A stretch of DNA of 64,000 bases from Bacillota bacterium (GCA_023460795.1 JAEWPC010000007.1:1-64000); one strand, 5' to 3'. Numbered from the stretch's first letter, positions 53,091-61,841 are shown. Numbers and translations are program-made. Notes: generated from the sequence alone by a model not told the origin.

Positions 53091-53858
53091 ATGAGCAACC
53101 CGCAAGTGGGCATTCAGTTATACTCCGTACGCGACCGCAGCGAGAAGGATTTCCTCGGGACGATCCGGGAAATCGCAGACATTGGATATAAGAACGTAGA
53201 ACTCGCGGGCCTGTTCGGGCATTCCGCGACGGAAGTGCGCAAGACGTTGGCGGACGCGGGCCTTAACGCGACATCGGCGCATATCGGATTGACGATGAAC
53301 GAACCGGCGGCGATCTGGGATAACCTCAAGAAATCCGTAGAGATGGCGCAAGAGCTCGGGCTTAGAAGATTCGTCGTGCCTTGGTACCCGCTCGGCCAAT
53401 CCCCGACGGCGGACGACGTGGCCAAATTCATCGACACGATCGAGCAAGCGGCGAATATCGTTACGGAAGCGGGCCTTGAGTTCGGCTATCATAACCATGA
53501 TTTCGAGTTTAAGCCCGTCGGCGGCCAATTGGTCATCGACCAGCTGCTCGAGCGCGTTCCGGCGTCGAAGCTGTTCGCGGAGTTCGACCTTGGGTGGGTG
53601 AAGGTTGCAGGTCAAGATCCTGCGGCGTACATCAAGAAGTATGCCGGGCGCCTGCCGCTCGTCCATGCGAAGGACTTCAAAGCGGACGGCGTGGACACGG
53701 AAATCGGACGCGGCACCGTCGATTGGGATTCGGCGTTGGCGGCTTGCGAAGCGACCGGCGTGGAGTACGTCATCATCGAGCAGGAGCGGTACGACGAGTC
53801 TTCGCTCGTCAGCGCGAAGAAGAACTTCGAGTATTTCAAAGCGCGTGGTTGGGTTTAA
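53091..53858 (+). CDS. Sugar phosphate isomerase/epimerase-like TIM-barrel protein
   Basis: A 255-residue xylose-isomerase-like (AP endonuclease family 2) fold. The N-terminus reads VGIQLYSVRDRSEKDF, with LAGLFGHSATE; metal-ligand motifs EFGYHNHDFEF near 138 and AEFDLGWVKVAG near 165, plus PLVHAKDFK and IGRGTVDWDS near 205, as in IolE/IolI-type and hydroxypyruvate isomerases. The substrate is unknown; no inositol or xylose genes lie close by. Only a weak ribosome site precedes the ATG. TATAAT lies at 53036-53041. Confidence 0.85.
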   Translation: MSNPQVGIQLYSVRDRSEKDFLGTIREIADIGYKNVELAGLFGHSATEVRKTLADAGLNATSAHIGLTMNEPAAIWDNLKKSVEMAQELGLRRFVVPWYPLGQSPTADDVAKFIDTIEQAANIVTEAGLEFGYHNHDFEFKPVGGQLVIDQLLERVPASKLFAEFDLGWVKVAGQDPAAYIKKYAGRLPLVHAKDFKADGVDTEIGRGTVDWDSALAACEATGVEYVIIEQERYDESSLVSAKKNFEYFKARGWV

Positions 53859-54005
53859 GTTGTAACGGCGGAGAGCATATCGTACGAAAAAGGAACCTGG
53901 CGCGAGCCGGGTTTCTTCGCGTTCGTGCGAAACCTCCGATTGGCGCGAAATCGCGAGAAAATGGTACGATAAGGATAATGTTGCGTTAGAGGGGAGAATG
54001 GGGTA

Positions 54006-55190
54006 GTGGCGATTAAGCAGCTTAGCGAAGAACAATTCGATGAACGGATGGCGTTGTCCCAATTCGCGTTCCAATTCCGAATGAGCGAGGCGGATCTCGA
54101 ATCGAGGAAGCGGAAGTGGCGGCCCGAGCACGATTGGGGCTACTTCGACGAGAGCGGACGGTTGCTGTCCGCGGTGACGGTCATCCCGTTCGAGACATGG
54201 ATCCACGGACGCAAGCTTGCGATGGGAGGCGTCGCGGGCGTCGCTACCTGGCCGGATGCCAGAAGGCAGGGCTGCGTGAGAAAGCTGCTCGCGCACTCCC
54301 TGGAAGAGATGAAGAAAGCCGGCCAGACGGTCAGCATGCTGTATCCGTTCTCGTTCGCCTTCTATCGCGCGTACGGATGGGAATTGACGATCGAACGCAA
54401 GCAATATACGTTGGCAAACGGACAGCTGCCGAAACGTGTGGACGTACCGGGCCGGGTGTCAAGGCCTGCGAAGCCGGATCTTGCCACGTTGAATGCCATC
54501 TACGAGACTTACGCTTCCCGATATAGCGGCATGCTGGCGCGTTCGGACGAATGGTGGACGGAGAAGTACCTGTCCAAAGCGGGAACGTGCGCCGTGTACG
54601 AGAACGAAAGCGGCAAACCGGAAGGCTATCTGCTATACGACGTCAAGGATCGGAAACTTACGGTGCACGATTGGGCCAACGTATCCGAGCCGGCGAGGGC
54701 CGCGTTATGGACATACATCGCGAATCACGACTCGATGATCGAAGAGACGACGCTGACCGTGCCGATCGACGATCCGTTAACGTTCTTGCTGGCCGATCCT
54801 AGAATCAAGCAAGAGATCGTGCCTTACTTCATGAGCCGGATCGTAGACGCGGAGGCGTTCGTTAAGATGTACGCTTGGGAGCCGGGATCGGAAGGGGAGG
54901 CCGTTGCGCTGCGTCTGACGGATGCGCATGCGGCGTGGAACGACGGAACGTTCAAGCTCAATTGGGATGCGGGCGGGAAAGCGGGACTGGAGAGGATTAC
55001 GGCCGAAGAGGCCGTCGCAACGGAAGCATGTATCGCGTGCGACATTCAGACGCTGACCGCCATGCTGCTCGGAAACCGGCGGCCCTCGTTCCTGAGAGAA
55101 GTCGGTCGAGTCGCGGGCGACGACCTGGCGATCGCGAGGCTAGAGCGGCGCATCCCTGTTCGGACGACGTCCCTCATGGACTTCTTCTAA
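54006..55190 (+). CDS. Eis-like GNAT N-acetyltransferase
   Basis: A 394-residue protein with two N-terminal GNAT-like domains and a C-terminal sterol-carrier-like domain, the layout of mycobacterial Eis. The GNAT A-motif is GGVAGVATWPDARRQGCVRKLLAH near 75, with SMLYPFSFAFYRAYGWE near 115 (typical of this group), and VPIDDPLTFLLADP later. Eis can acetylate amines such as aminoglycosides; the substrate here is unknown. GTG 54006 has GGGGAG at 53991-53996. Confidence 0.85.
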   Translation: MAIKQLSEEQFDERMALSQFAFQFRMSEADLESRKRKWRPEHDWGYFDESGRLLSAVTVIPFETWIHGRKLAMGGVAGVATWPDARRQGCVRKLLAHSLEEMKKAGQTVSMLYPFSFAFYRAYGWELTIERKQYTLANGQLPKRVDVPGRVSRPAKPDLATLNAIYETYASRYSGMLARSDEWWTEKYLSKAGTCAVYENESGKPEGYLLYDVKDRKLTVHDWANVSEPARAALWTYIANHDSMIEETTLTVPIDDPLTFLLADPRIKQEIVPYFMSRIVDAEAFVKMYAWEPGSEGEAVALRLTDAHAAWNDGTFKLNWDAGGKAGLERITAEEAVATEACIACDIQTLTAMLLGNRRPSFLREVGRVAGDDLAIARLERRIPVRTTSLMDFF

Positions 55191-55240
55191 GCCTCGATGA
55201 CGCCGTTCGATCGCAGCCAACATCGACCATCTGTTATTGG

Positions 55241-55270
55241 TTGTCAATCGGACGGGCGTTATGATAAAAT
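55241..55270 (+). promoter_or_regulatory. SigA promoter of secG
   Basis: TTGTCA and TAAAAT are 18 nt apart, and TGA before TAAAAT makes an extended -10. It lies 54 nt before the GTG start. Confidence 0.7.
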
Positions 55271-55323
55271 GAGAATACTGTTTTTGTATAGGTACCGTTA
55301 AGAGGTGCCAAGGGGGTGTAACG

Positions 55324-55560
55324 GTGGACGTATTTTTCAAGATTCTGCTGATCGTATTCTCGCTAGGTCTGATTGCTGTCGTTCTTCTGCAACGCGGTAA
55401 GAGCGCAGGTCTGTCTGGCGCCATCTCCGGCGGTGCGGAGCACTTGTTCGGCAAACAGAAAGCTCGCGGTCTCGACCTGTTCTTGCAGCGCGTAACGATC
55501 GGTCTCGCGGTCGGGTTCTTTATTTTATCTTTGGTCGTGGCTTACGTCGTACAAAACTAA
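55324..55560 (+). CDS. secG: Preprotein translocase subunit SecG
   Basis: Small membrane part of the SecYEG channel. The 78 residues form two helices (FFKILLIVFSLGLIAVVLLQ and the C-terminal VGFFILSLVVAYVV) linked by the conserved loop LLQRGKSAGLSGAISGGAEHLFGKQKARGLD. GTG 55324 follows AAGGGGGTG. It precedes rnr and smpB, the standard Firmicute order, but pyrB interrupts that order here. Confidence 0.95.
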   Translation: MDVFFKILLIVFSLGLIAVVLLQRGKSAGLSGAISGGAEHLFGKQKARGLDLFLQRVTIGLAVGFFILSLVVAYVVQN

Positions 55561-55576
55561 GATAGATTGCGCGGTT

Positions 55577-55610
55577 AAGAAGCCGTCCTTCATGGACGGC
55601 TTCTTTTTTT
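55577..55610 (+). terminator. Terminator after secG
   Basis: AAGAAGCCGTCC pairs with GGACGGCTTCTT around TTCAT, followed by T. Confidence 0.92.
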
Positions 55611-55819
55611 GCGCGCGATTTCTCTTGCGTCGTCTAACCGAGCACGCCTGGGGCTTTCGTTATGCCGGCTAGTCGACGGCGTTGTTCGCCAATATTTACC
55701 TTTACATCTTGTAGAGGCTTCGGCGAAACGATATGCTTGGGGAAGGACAAAGGACAGGGGCGTTCATCCGATTGCCGATGTCGCAAACTGCGTATAATAC
55801 ATAAGACGAGGTGATACGG

Positions 55820-58693
55820 ATGCCAATGTGTACGGAGCAGGAACTGCTGGACTTTATGCGCGAGACTGCGTATAAGCCGATGACGTACCAAGAGCTGGAG
55901 AAGCATTTTGGAATATCGGATGCAGCGGAATTTAAGAGCTTCCTACGAATGCTGGCTGATATGGAGCAAGAAGGCAAGATCGTAATGACGCGAACCGACC
56001 GTTACGGAGTACCGGAGCGGATGAATTTATTGCGGGGACGGATCCAGGCTCATCCTAAGGGTTTCGCGTTCTTGATTCCCGACGAGAAGGAACATCCCGA
56101 TCTGTACATTCATGCGAACGATATGAAAGGAACGATGAACGGCGATATCGTACTTGCGCGAGTCACGGGAACGAATCCGGGCGGGAAGCTCGAAGGCGAG
56201 ATCGTCCGCATCGTGAAGCGCGCGGTTACGCAGGTTGTGGGGGTATTCAACCACCACGAGAGCTTCGGGTTCGTCGTCCCTGACGATAAACGGATTCAGA
56301 AGGATATTTTCATTCGGGCGGAAAATTTCAAGGGAGCGGTTACGGGGCAAAAGGTCGTTGCGAACGTGATCAGGTATCCTGAAGGACGCTCCGCGGCCGA
56401 AGGCGAAATTATAGAAATTCTTGGTCATAAGGACGATCCGGGCGTAGACATTCTGAGCATTATCCGCAAGCACGGACTGCCGGAGAGCTTCCCTGAGGAA
56501 ACGTTGGCCGAAGCGGATGCGGCTCCCGACGCGATCACGGAAGAAGAGATCGTTCGACAAGGGCGGCGGGATTTGCGGAACAAAGTGATCGTCACGATCG
56601 ACGGCGAAGACGCGAAGGATCTAGACGATGCGGTGAATGTTGAGTTATTGGATAATGGTAACTGGCTTCTCGGCGTTCATATCGCGGACGTGAGCTATTA
56701 CGTGCGCGAGAAGTCGAAACTCGACGAGGAAGCTTATAACCGCGGATGCAGCGTGTACTTGGTCGACCGGGTCATTCCGATGCTGCCGCATCGGCTCTCG
56801 AACGGCATCTGTTCGCTTAATCCGAAAGTGGACCGGCTGACGATGTCTTGCGAGATGGAGTTCGATCCGAAGACGATGCGCCGAGTGCGCCACGACGTGT
56901 TCACGAGCGTGATCCGAACGACGGAACGCATGACGTATACGAACGTGAGAAAAATATTGAACGAAGAAGACCCCGAAGTGACAGAACGGTATGCGGAGCT
57001 CGTCGACAACTTTAAGCTGATGCGCGAGCTGGCTATGGCTTTGCGCGACCAGCGAATGCGCCGCGGCGCGATCGACTTCGACTTCCAGGAGTCGAAGGTG
57101 ATCGTGGATGCCGAAGGGAAGCCGGTCGATATCGTGAAACGCGAGCGTTCGATCGCGGAGCAGATTATCGAAGAATTCATGCTGGCGGCTAACGAGACGG
57201 TGGCGGAGCACTTCCACTGGCTGAAGGTGCCGTTCATCTACCGGATTCACGAGGATCCGGACGGCGAGAAGCTGATGCACTTCATGCAATTCGCGGGCAA
57301 TTTCGGTTACGCGGTGAAGGGCAAAGGCAACTCGGTGCATCCGCGCGCGCTGCAGACTTTATTGGAAGAGATTCGCGGCACGAAGGAAGAGACCGTCATC
57401 AGCACGATGATGCTGCGGTCGATGAAACAGGCGAAGTACGATCCGGAGAGCTTGGGACACTTCGGGTTGGCGGCGGAGTTCTATACGCACTTTACCTCGC
57501 CGATTCGGCGGTATCCGGACTTGGTCGTACACCGCGTCATGCGCGAGGTGCTCGAGAACGGCGGCCAGCTGCCGGAGAGCCGGTTCGAGGCGCTGGCCGC
57601 GCGCATGTCCGACATCGCGCTGCAATCGTCGGAGCGCGAGCGCGTCGCGGTCGAAGCGGAGCGGGATACGGAGAAGCTGAAGAAAGCCGAGTTCATGCTC
57701 GATAAGATCGGCGAGGAATACACCGGCATCATTAGCGGGGTAACGAGCTTCGGAATGTTCATCGAGCTGGAGAACACGGTGGAAGGCCTCATTCGTCTAA
57801 GCGATCTGACGGACGATTATTACCACTTCCACGAGCTGCATATGGCGCTAATCGGCGAGCGCACGTCTAAGATCTACCGAATCGGCGACGAGGTGAAAAT
57901 CCGCGTCGGCAGAGTGAACATGGACGACCATACGATCGATTTCGAGATGGTCGATATGAAGCCGCGGGGCAGCGGCCGCGTAAGCTGGGTAGACGCTCGC
58001 GGACCGCGAGCCGGCGGCGGGTTCAAGAAGAAAAGCCGCGAGGGCGGCAGATTCGGCGGCGGAAGCTCCGGAGGACGCGGAGGCAATGAACGCGGCGGTC
58101 GTGGCGGGGATGAGCGTCGGGGCGGACGCGGACGTGGCGGCAAGAAGCAAGGAGCCGGCGGCGGACGCGATGGCAAAGCGGCGTTCGAGAGCCAGCGCGG
58201 AGGGAAGCCTGCGAACGAGAATAAGCCGTCTAAGCCCGGCGGTAAAGCGAAGGGGGATGCCGGCGGCGACAATGGCGACTTGTTCGGCAACACCGGCGGA
58301 GGCAAGTTCTGGGGGGACGGCGACCAGGCGGAGACGAAGGCGGTGCAGGCTCGGGCGGCTGAGGAACGGCTGAGCCGCAACCCTGCCGCCGCCAAGGCTG
58401 CCGGGGCAACGACGGCGCTCGCGATACCCGCGGAGCAACCGACTAGACGCAAAGGCGGCAAGAAAGTCGACATGTGGGGCTTGCCCGTAACCGGTACCTA
58501 TGCCCGCACCGGCGATGACGGCGGCGAAGGCGGAGACGGCGGCAAGCCGCAAGGCTCCCGCAGAGGCGGAGGCGGGGGCGGTCGCGGCGGCAGAGGCAAA
58601 AGCGCCGCGAGAGGCGGCGGTAAGCCGTCTTCCCCGGAAGCAGTCGGAGTAGCGGATAAACCGAAACGGCGGAAGAAGCCGCCTGCGGAATAA
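55820..58693 (+). CDS. rnr: Ribonuclease R with a long Gly/Arg-rich C-terminal tail
   Basis: Processive 3'-5' exoribonuclease that degrades structured RNA, including in tmRNA quality control. The 957 residues comprise a winged-helix start, cold-shock domains (about 75-225), the RNB catalytic domain (ITIDGEDAKDLDDAV near 260, catalytic Asp cluster), an S1 domain (about 632-713; IGEEYTGIISGVTSFGMFIELE) and a ~240-residue low-complexity tail with RGG repeats (GGRGGDERRGGRGRGGKK). Bacillus RNase R has about 779 residues, so the tail is extra. ATG 55820 follows GAGGTG at 55808-55813. TATAAT lies at 55793-55798. Confidence 0.95.
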   Translation: MPMCTEQELLDFMRETAYKPMTYQELEKHFGISDAAEFKSFLRMLADMEQEGKIVMTRTDRYGVPERMNLLRGRIQAHPKGFAFLIPDEKEHPDLYIHANDMKGTMNGDIVLARVTGTNPGGKLEGEIVRIVKRAVTQVVGVFNHHESFGFVVPDDKRIQKDIFIRAENFKGAVTGQKVVANVIRYPEGRSAAEGEIIEILGHKDDPGVDILSIIRKHGLPESFPEETLAEADAAPDAITEEEIVRQGRRDLRNKVIVTIDGEDAKDLDDAVNVELLDNGNWLLGVHIADVSYYVREKSKLDEEAYNRGCSVYLVDRVIPMLPHRLSNGICSLNPKVDRLTMSCEMEFDPKTMRRVRHDVFTSVIRTTERMTYTNVRKILNEEDPEVTERYAELVDNFKLMRELAMALRDQRMRRGAIDFDFQESKVIVDAEGKPVDIVKRERSIAEQIIEEFMLAANETVAEHFHWLKVPFIYRIHEDPDGEKLMHFMQFAGNFGYAVKGKGNSVHPRALQTLLEEIRGTKEETVISTMMLRSMKQAKYDPESLGHFGLAAEFYTHFTSPIRRYPDLVVHRVMREVLENGGQLPESRFEALAARMSDIALQSSERERVAVEAERDTEKLKKAEFMLDKIGEEYTGIISGVTSFGMFIELENTVEGLIRLSDLTDDYYHFHELHMALIGERTSKIYRIGDEVKIRVGRVNMDDHTIDFEMVDMKPRGSGRVSWVDARGPRAGGGFKKKSREGGRFGGGSSGGRGGNERGGRGGDERRGGRGRGGKKQGAGGGRDGKAAFESQRGGKPANENKPSKPGGKAKGDAGGDNGDLFGNTGGGKFWGDGDQAETKAVQARAAEERLSRNPAAAKAAGATTALAIPAEQPTRRKGGKKVDMWGLPVTGTYARTGDDGGEGGDGGKPQGSRRGGGGGGRGGRGKSAARGGGKPSSPEAVGVADKPKRRKKPPAE

Positions 58694-58706
58694 GATCGAT
58701 AGAGAG

Positions 58707-58739
58707 CCACCTGGCGCGCACGATGCCGGGTGGTTTCTT
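58707..58739 (+). terminator. Probable terminator after rnr
   Basis: CCACCTGGC pairs with GCCGGGTGG (one G-T pair) around GCGCACGAT, followed by TTTCTTA, a weak T run. Confidence 0.6.
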
Positions 58740-58884
58740 ATGATAAAGCAGTGGCTGCTGACGTTATTTCACCCCCTTAAACTGAACGCGGCTTATGGGC
58801 AGTAGGCAAGCGTAAAGCGCATTAGACAAAATACGACGTATCTTATAGGATAGAGAATAGTGCGTACGGGGAGGCGGAGCAGGG

Positions 58885-59817
58885 ATGAAAGAGCTATATC
58901 ATGTGCTTGGGGCGAAGCAATTCACCAGGGACGAGCTGGAGGAGCTGTTCGATTCGGCTCAGGAGATGGAGAAGGTCGTCGCGCGCGGCGGCGATCGGCG
59001 GTATGAAGGCAAAATCATGACGACGTTGTTCTTCGAAGCCAGCACGCGGACGCGTCTGAGCTTCGAGTCGGCGATGCACCGGCTGGGCGGCGGCGTCATC
59101 GGAACGGAGAACGCGGCGCAATTCTCGTCCGCGATCAAGGGCGAGACGCTCGAGGATACGATCCGCATCGTCAGCGGCTACAGCGACGTCATCGTCATGC
59201 GCCATACGGACATCGGCGCGGCCAAGCGGGCGGCGAAAGTATCGCCGGTTCCGGTGCTTAACGCGGGCGACGGAGCGGGAGAGCATCCGACGCAGGCGCT
59301 GCTGGACGCGTATACGATCCGCAAGGAGTTCGGCAAGATCGACGGGTTGAAAATCGCGATGGTGGGCGATCTCGCGTACGGCCGGACGGTCCACTCGCTA
59401 AGCTACATGCTGGCGAATTACCAGGACGTGATGATCTACTACATCTCTCCGGACAACGTACGGATACCGGAGAACGTGAAGAAGTACTTGGACGAGAAGG
59501 GCATCCGTTACATGGAGACGACGGATCTGAACTCGGTCGCGGGCACGATCGACGTGCTGTATCAGACGCGGATTCAGAAGGAGCGCTTCCCGTCTCTGGA
59601 GGAGTTCGAGAAAGCTTCCGGCAAGTACATCGTCGACGGCGAGCTGATGAGCCGATTGAAGCAAGACGCGATCGTGCTGCATCCGCTGCCTCGCGCGGGC
59701 GAGATCACGGAGGAAGTGGACGGCGATCCGCGGGCGGCGTATTTCCGCCAAGCGGTCAACGGTCTCTACATTCGGATGGCGCTGATCGACAAGTGTTTCG
59801 GGGGAGCTTCGAAATAA
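58885..59817 (+). CDS. pyrB: Aspartate carbamoyltransferase catalytic subunit (E. coli class)
   Basis: Committed step of pyrimidine synthesis: carbamoyl phosphate + aspartate. The 310 residues show the carbamoyl-phosphate site FFEASTRTRLSFESAMHRLGG near 50-70, KGETLEDT (loop Lys), PVLNAGDGAGEHPTQALLDAY near 122, MVGDLAYGRTVHSL near 155 and LHPLPRAGEI near 260. These resemble E. coli PyrB more than Bacillus PyrB. No pyr genes, pyrI or PyrR-binding leader sit beside it. The ribosome site GGGGAGG is just upstream, before AGCAGGG. A standalone unit between rnr and smpB. Confidence 0.92.
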   Translation: MKELYHVLGAKQFTRDELEELFDSAQEMEKVVARGGDRRYEGKIMTTLFFEASTRTRLSFESAMHRLGGGVIGTENAAQFSSAIKGETLEDTIRIVSGYSDVIVMRHTDIGAAKRAAKVSPVPVLNAGDGAGEHPTQALLDAYTIRKEFGKIDGLKIAMVGDLAYGRTVHSLSYMLANYQDVMIYYISPDNVRIPENVKKYLDEKGIRYMETTDLNSVAGTIDVLYQTRIQKERFPSLEEFEKASGKYIVDGELMSRLKQDAIVLHPLPRAGEITEEVDGDPRAAYFRQAVNGLYIRMALIDKCFGGASK

Positions 59818-59922
59818 CCTTGTCGCGGAGCGTGCGAGCGATTGAAAGCGATCTTCGGCGCGTGCTATAATGAATGTCCGGTCATTGCCGGCCTTGCAAG
59901 ATTCATAAGGAGGTGAAGGAAA

Positions 59923-60414
59923 GTGGCGAAGAAGAAGGATTTTTTCGATAAGCCGTTAGCGCAGAATAAGAAGGCGTCCCACGATTACTTCATCGAGGAA
60001 ACCTATGAAGCGGGCTTGGTGCTGACGGGGACCGAGATCAAGTCGCTCCGCACGGGCCGCTCGAACTTGAACGACGCGTTCGCGACGATCCGTAACGGCG
60101 AGGCGTTCCTGCACAACATGCATATCAGCCCGTTCGAGCAGGGCAACCGCCACAATCCGCCCGATCCGACGCGCGCGCGGAAGCTGCTGCTTCATAAGAC
60201 GCAGATCAAGAAGCTGCTCGGCACCGTCAAGCAGGAAGGCTACACGCTTGTCCCGCTGAAGGTGTACATCAAGAACGGCTACGCGAAGCTTCTCCTGGGC
60301 GTCGGCCGAGGCAAGAAGCAGTACGACAAGCGCGAGACGGCGGCCAAACGGGACGTGCAGCGGGATATTCAGCGGATTCTGCGCGAGAAGCAGAAGGTCA
60401 GCTTCCCTAAATAA
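59923..60414 (+). CDS. smpB: SsrA-binding protein SmpB
   Basis: Essential partner of tmRNA that brings it to stalled ribosomes and mimics the anticodon arm. The 163 residues show HDYFIEETYEAGLVLTGTEIKSLR near 20, NLNDAFA, and a basic C-terminal tail (KKQYDKRETAAKRDVQRDIQRILREK) typical of SmpB. GTG 59923 follows AAGGAGGTGAAGG. ssrA follows about 175 nt later. Confidence 0.97.
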   Translation: MAKKKDFFDKPLAQNKKASHDYFIEETYEAGLVLTGTEIKSLRTGRSNLNDAFATIRNGEAFLHNMHISPFEQGNRHNPPDPTRARKLLLHKTQIKKLLGTVKQEGYTLVPLKVYIKNGYAKLLLGVGRGKKQYDKRETAAKRDVQRDIQRILREKQKVSFPK

Positions 60415-60451
60415 CCGTGTGGCACGTAAGACCAACGTTGCCAGCAACTCT

Positions 60452-60482
60452 TTGAGCAATATCGCTTCAACCGTGCTATAAT
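60452..60482 (+). promoter_or_regulatory. Promoter of ssrA
   Basis: TTGAGC and TATAAT are 19 nt apart; TGC before TATAAT makes an extended -10. It lies about 107 nt before the mature tmRNA 5' end, so a precursor with a 5' leader is expected. Confidence 0.65.
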
Positions 60483-60588
60483 AAGTGAGTAAGCGAGTCG
60501 CTTGACCAGATTTACGTTTCAAGTTACCGTCGCGGGTAACCCTTTTGGAAGCCTCATCGCATTCGTGATCGATGGTGTTCCACTATTC

Positions 60589-60953
60589 GGGGCTGTTTTT
60601 GGATTCGACGGGGATAGATCGAGCATGGTAAGCGGGTAGTAGGGCTGCGGCTGCTTTAACAACGCGGAAAGCCTATTAAACGGCAAACAACAACCAACTC
60701 TGGCTTACGCCGCCTAAGAAACGGCTACCAGGCTCTTACTCTCCATCGCCCATGTGGCGGGCTAAGGGCTCAACTTTAGTGGGATACGCTGTCTAGTCTC
60801 CGCCTGGGGCTAGCGGAAGAAGACAATCAGGCTGACCCAACGAGAAGCCGGTTCCGGGGCGTCTCTCGGGTGACATCAAATCTGGGACTACACCCGTAGA
60901 AAGCCGTGTGGCGTTGTCTTCGGACAGGGGTTCAACTCCCCTCAGCTCCACCA
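60589..60953 (+). ncRNA. ssrA: Transfer-messenger RNA (tmRNA, ssrA)
   Basis: A 365-nt RNA with the tRNA-like ends GGGGCTG and CAGCTCCACCA, the T-arm CAGGGGTTCAACTCCCCT, and the 5' conserved GGATTCGACGGGG. The tag reading frame begins at 60682 with GGC and ends in TAA at 60715-60717, encoding GKQQPTLAYAA. The tag ends in AYAA rather than the common ALAA. A terminator follows within 35 nt. SmpB is upstream, ClpP and RNase R are also in the window. Confidence 0.96.
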
Positions 60954-60957
60954 CGAA

Positions 60958-60985
60958 AAGCCCGACCGCATGAGGTCGGGTTTTT
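60958..60985 (+). terminator. Terminator of ssrA
   Basis: CCCGACC and GGTCGGG flank GCATGA, followed by TTTTT. Confidence 0.93.
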
Positions 60986-61045
60986 GTACTGTATGAAACG
61001 GATTGCAGCCGAGGCGCTGCACATTACAATGCTAGGAGTGATGGT

Positions 61046-61360
61046 TTGAGAAGGAATAATAAACCGATGGCGTTCGACGATCTATTGAAGGAATTGCAAG
61101 GGCTGAAAACCGTTCAGGAGGACCCTGAAGGCGTTCCGCTCGCGCAATTGTTCGACGACGCGTTTATGAAGAAGCATTCCCAATCGGATAGCTTCGCGGA
61201 GTTTCTGACGAAGGGTAATTTCCAAGTACAAACGCGCGAAGACGTTCGGAACATCCCCGATGAGCTATTCGATCGGCATGTCGCAAGAGAGACGGATTTC
61301 GCGAATTGGGACGTCATGCTAGAGACGGCGACCAAGGAGTACGATCGTAAAAGCAAGTAA
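61046..61360 (+). CDS. Small protein of unknown function
   Basis: A 104-residue, acidic, soluble protein that I do not recognise. It starts with TTG 61046 after TAGGAGTG, or possibly with ATG 61067 (MAFDDLLKELQGLK). Sequence features: a helical N-terminus, LAQLFDDAFMKKHSQSDSFAEFLTKGNF in the middle, and IPDELFDRHVARETDFANWDVMLETA at the end. No membrane segment or cysteine. It stands alone between ssrA and csp, with a possible hairpin at 61393-61421 after it. Codon use is normal for the region. Confidence 0.7.
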   Translation: MRRNNKPMAFDDLLKELQGLKTVQEDPEGVPLAQLFDDAFMKKHSQSDSFAEFLTKGNFQVQTREDVRNIPDELFDRHVARETDFANWDVMLETATKEYDRKSK

Positions 61361-61392
61361 GGACGATAAGGGAACGTCGATGTGAGCACTCT

Positions 61393-61421
61393 GAGCTCGG
61401 TGCTGTTTAGGCGCTGAGCTC
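61393..61421 (+). terminator. Possible hairpin after the small unknown gene
   Basis: GAGCTCGGTGC pairs with GCGCTGAGCTC (two G-T pairs) around TGTTTAG. No T run follows, so termination is doubtful. A second short hairpin (AGCCC/GGGCT) is at 61443-61459. Confidence 0.4.
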
Positions 61422-61489
61422 GTTATTGCTCCGCGGTGTTCAAGCCCTAAACTTGGGCTCTATTGGGATTAGTTATTAACTGGGTGCTG

Positions 61490-61498
61490 TGATATAAT
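61490..61498 (+). promoter_or_regulatory. Extended -10 promoter of the cold-shock gene
   Basis: TGATATAAT is an extended -10. The leader from here to the coding start is about 130 nt, as in cold-shock genes. Confidence 0.65.
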
Positions 61499-61520
61499 GA
61501 ATTTACAGAAGTCTTGACCG

Positions 61521-61580
61521 AATTCACATAGCGTAGAGGGTTATTCTAAGGCTGCAATAACCTTGTACGGTATGTGAATT
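61521..61580 (+). promoter_or_regulatory. Long hairpin in the csp 5' leader
   Basis: AATTCACATA, CGTA and GGTTATT pair in order with AATAACC, TACG and TATGTGAATT, giving about 21 bp with small bulges and a CTAAGGCTGC loop. TTTTTATTT follows. It may be a cold-responsive structure or a terminator-like attenuator. Confidence 0.6.
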
Positions 61581-61633
61581 TTTATTTCTTATAAATAAAA
61601 GGTCATGTAAATATGAATAAGGTGGTCATTGAT

Positions 61634-61834
61634 TTGGAATCAGGTACAGTAAAATGGTTTAATGCAGACAAGGGCTTCGGCTTCATTGAAGTAGAGGGCG
61701 GCAACGACGTATTCGTACATTTCAGCGCAATCGTCGGCGATGGCTACAAATCTTTGGATGAAGGCCAGCGCGTTGAGTTTAATATCGTACAGGGCAATCG
61801 CGGACCACAAGCCGAGAATGTCGTAAAACTGTAG
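61634..61834 (+). CDS. Cold-shock protein (CspA family)
   Basis: RNA chaperone with a single OB-fold. The 66 residues from TTG 61634 include RNP1 KGFGFIEV and RNP2 VFVHFSAI, with GTVKWFN at the start and GPQAENVVKL at the end, the usual Csp length. AAGGTGG at 61619-61625 lies 8 nt upstream. An in-frame ATG at 61613 would add seven residues (MNKVVID). A long structured leader precedes it; ydjO follows. Confidence 0.93.
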   Translation: MESGTVKWFNADKGFGFIEVEGGNDVFVHFSAIVGDGYKSLDEGQRVEFNIVQGNRGPQAENVVKL

Positions 61835-61841
61835 GAACCTC

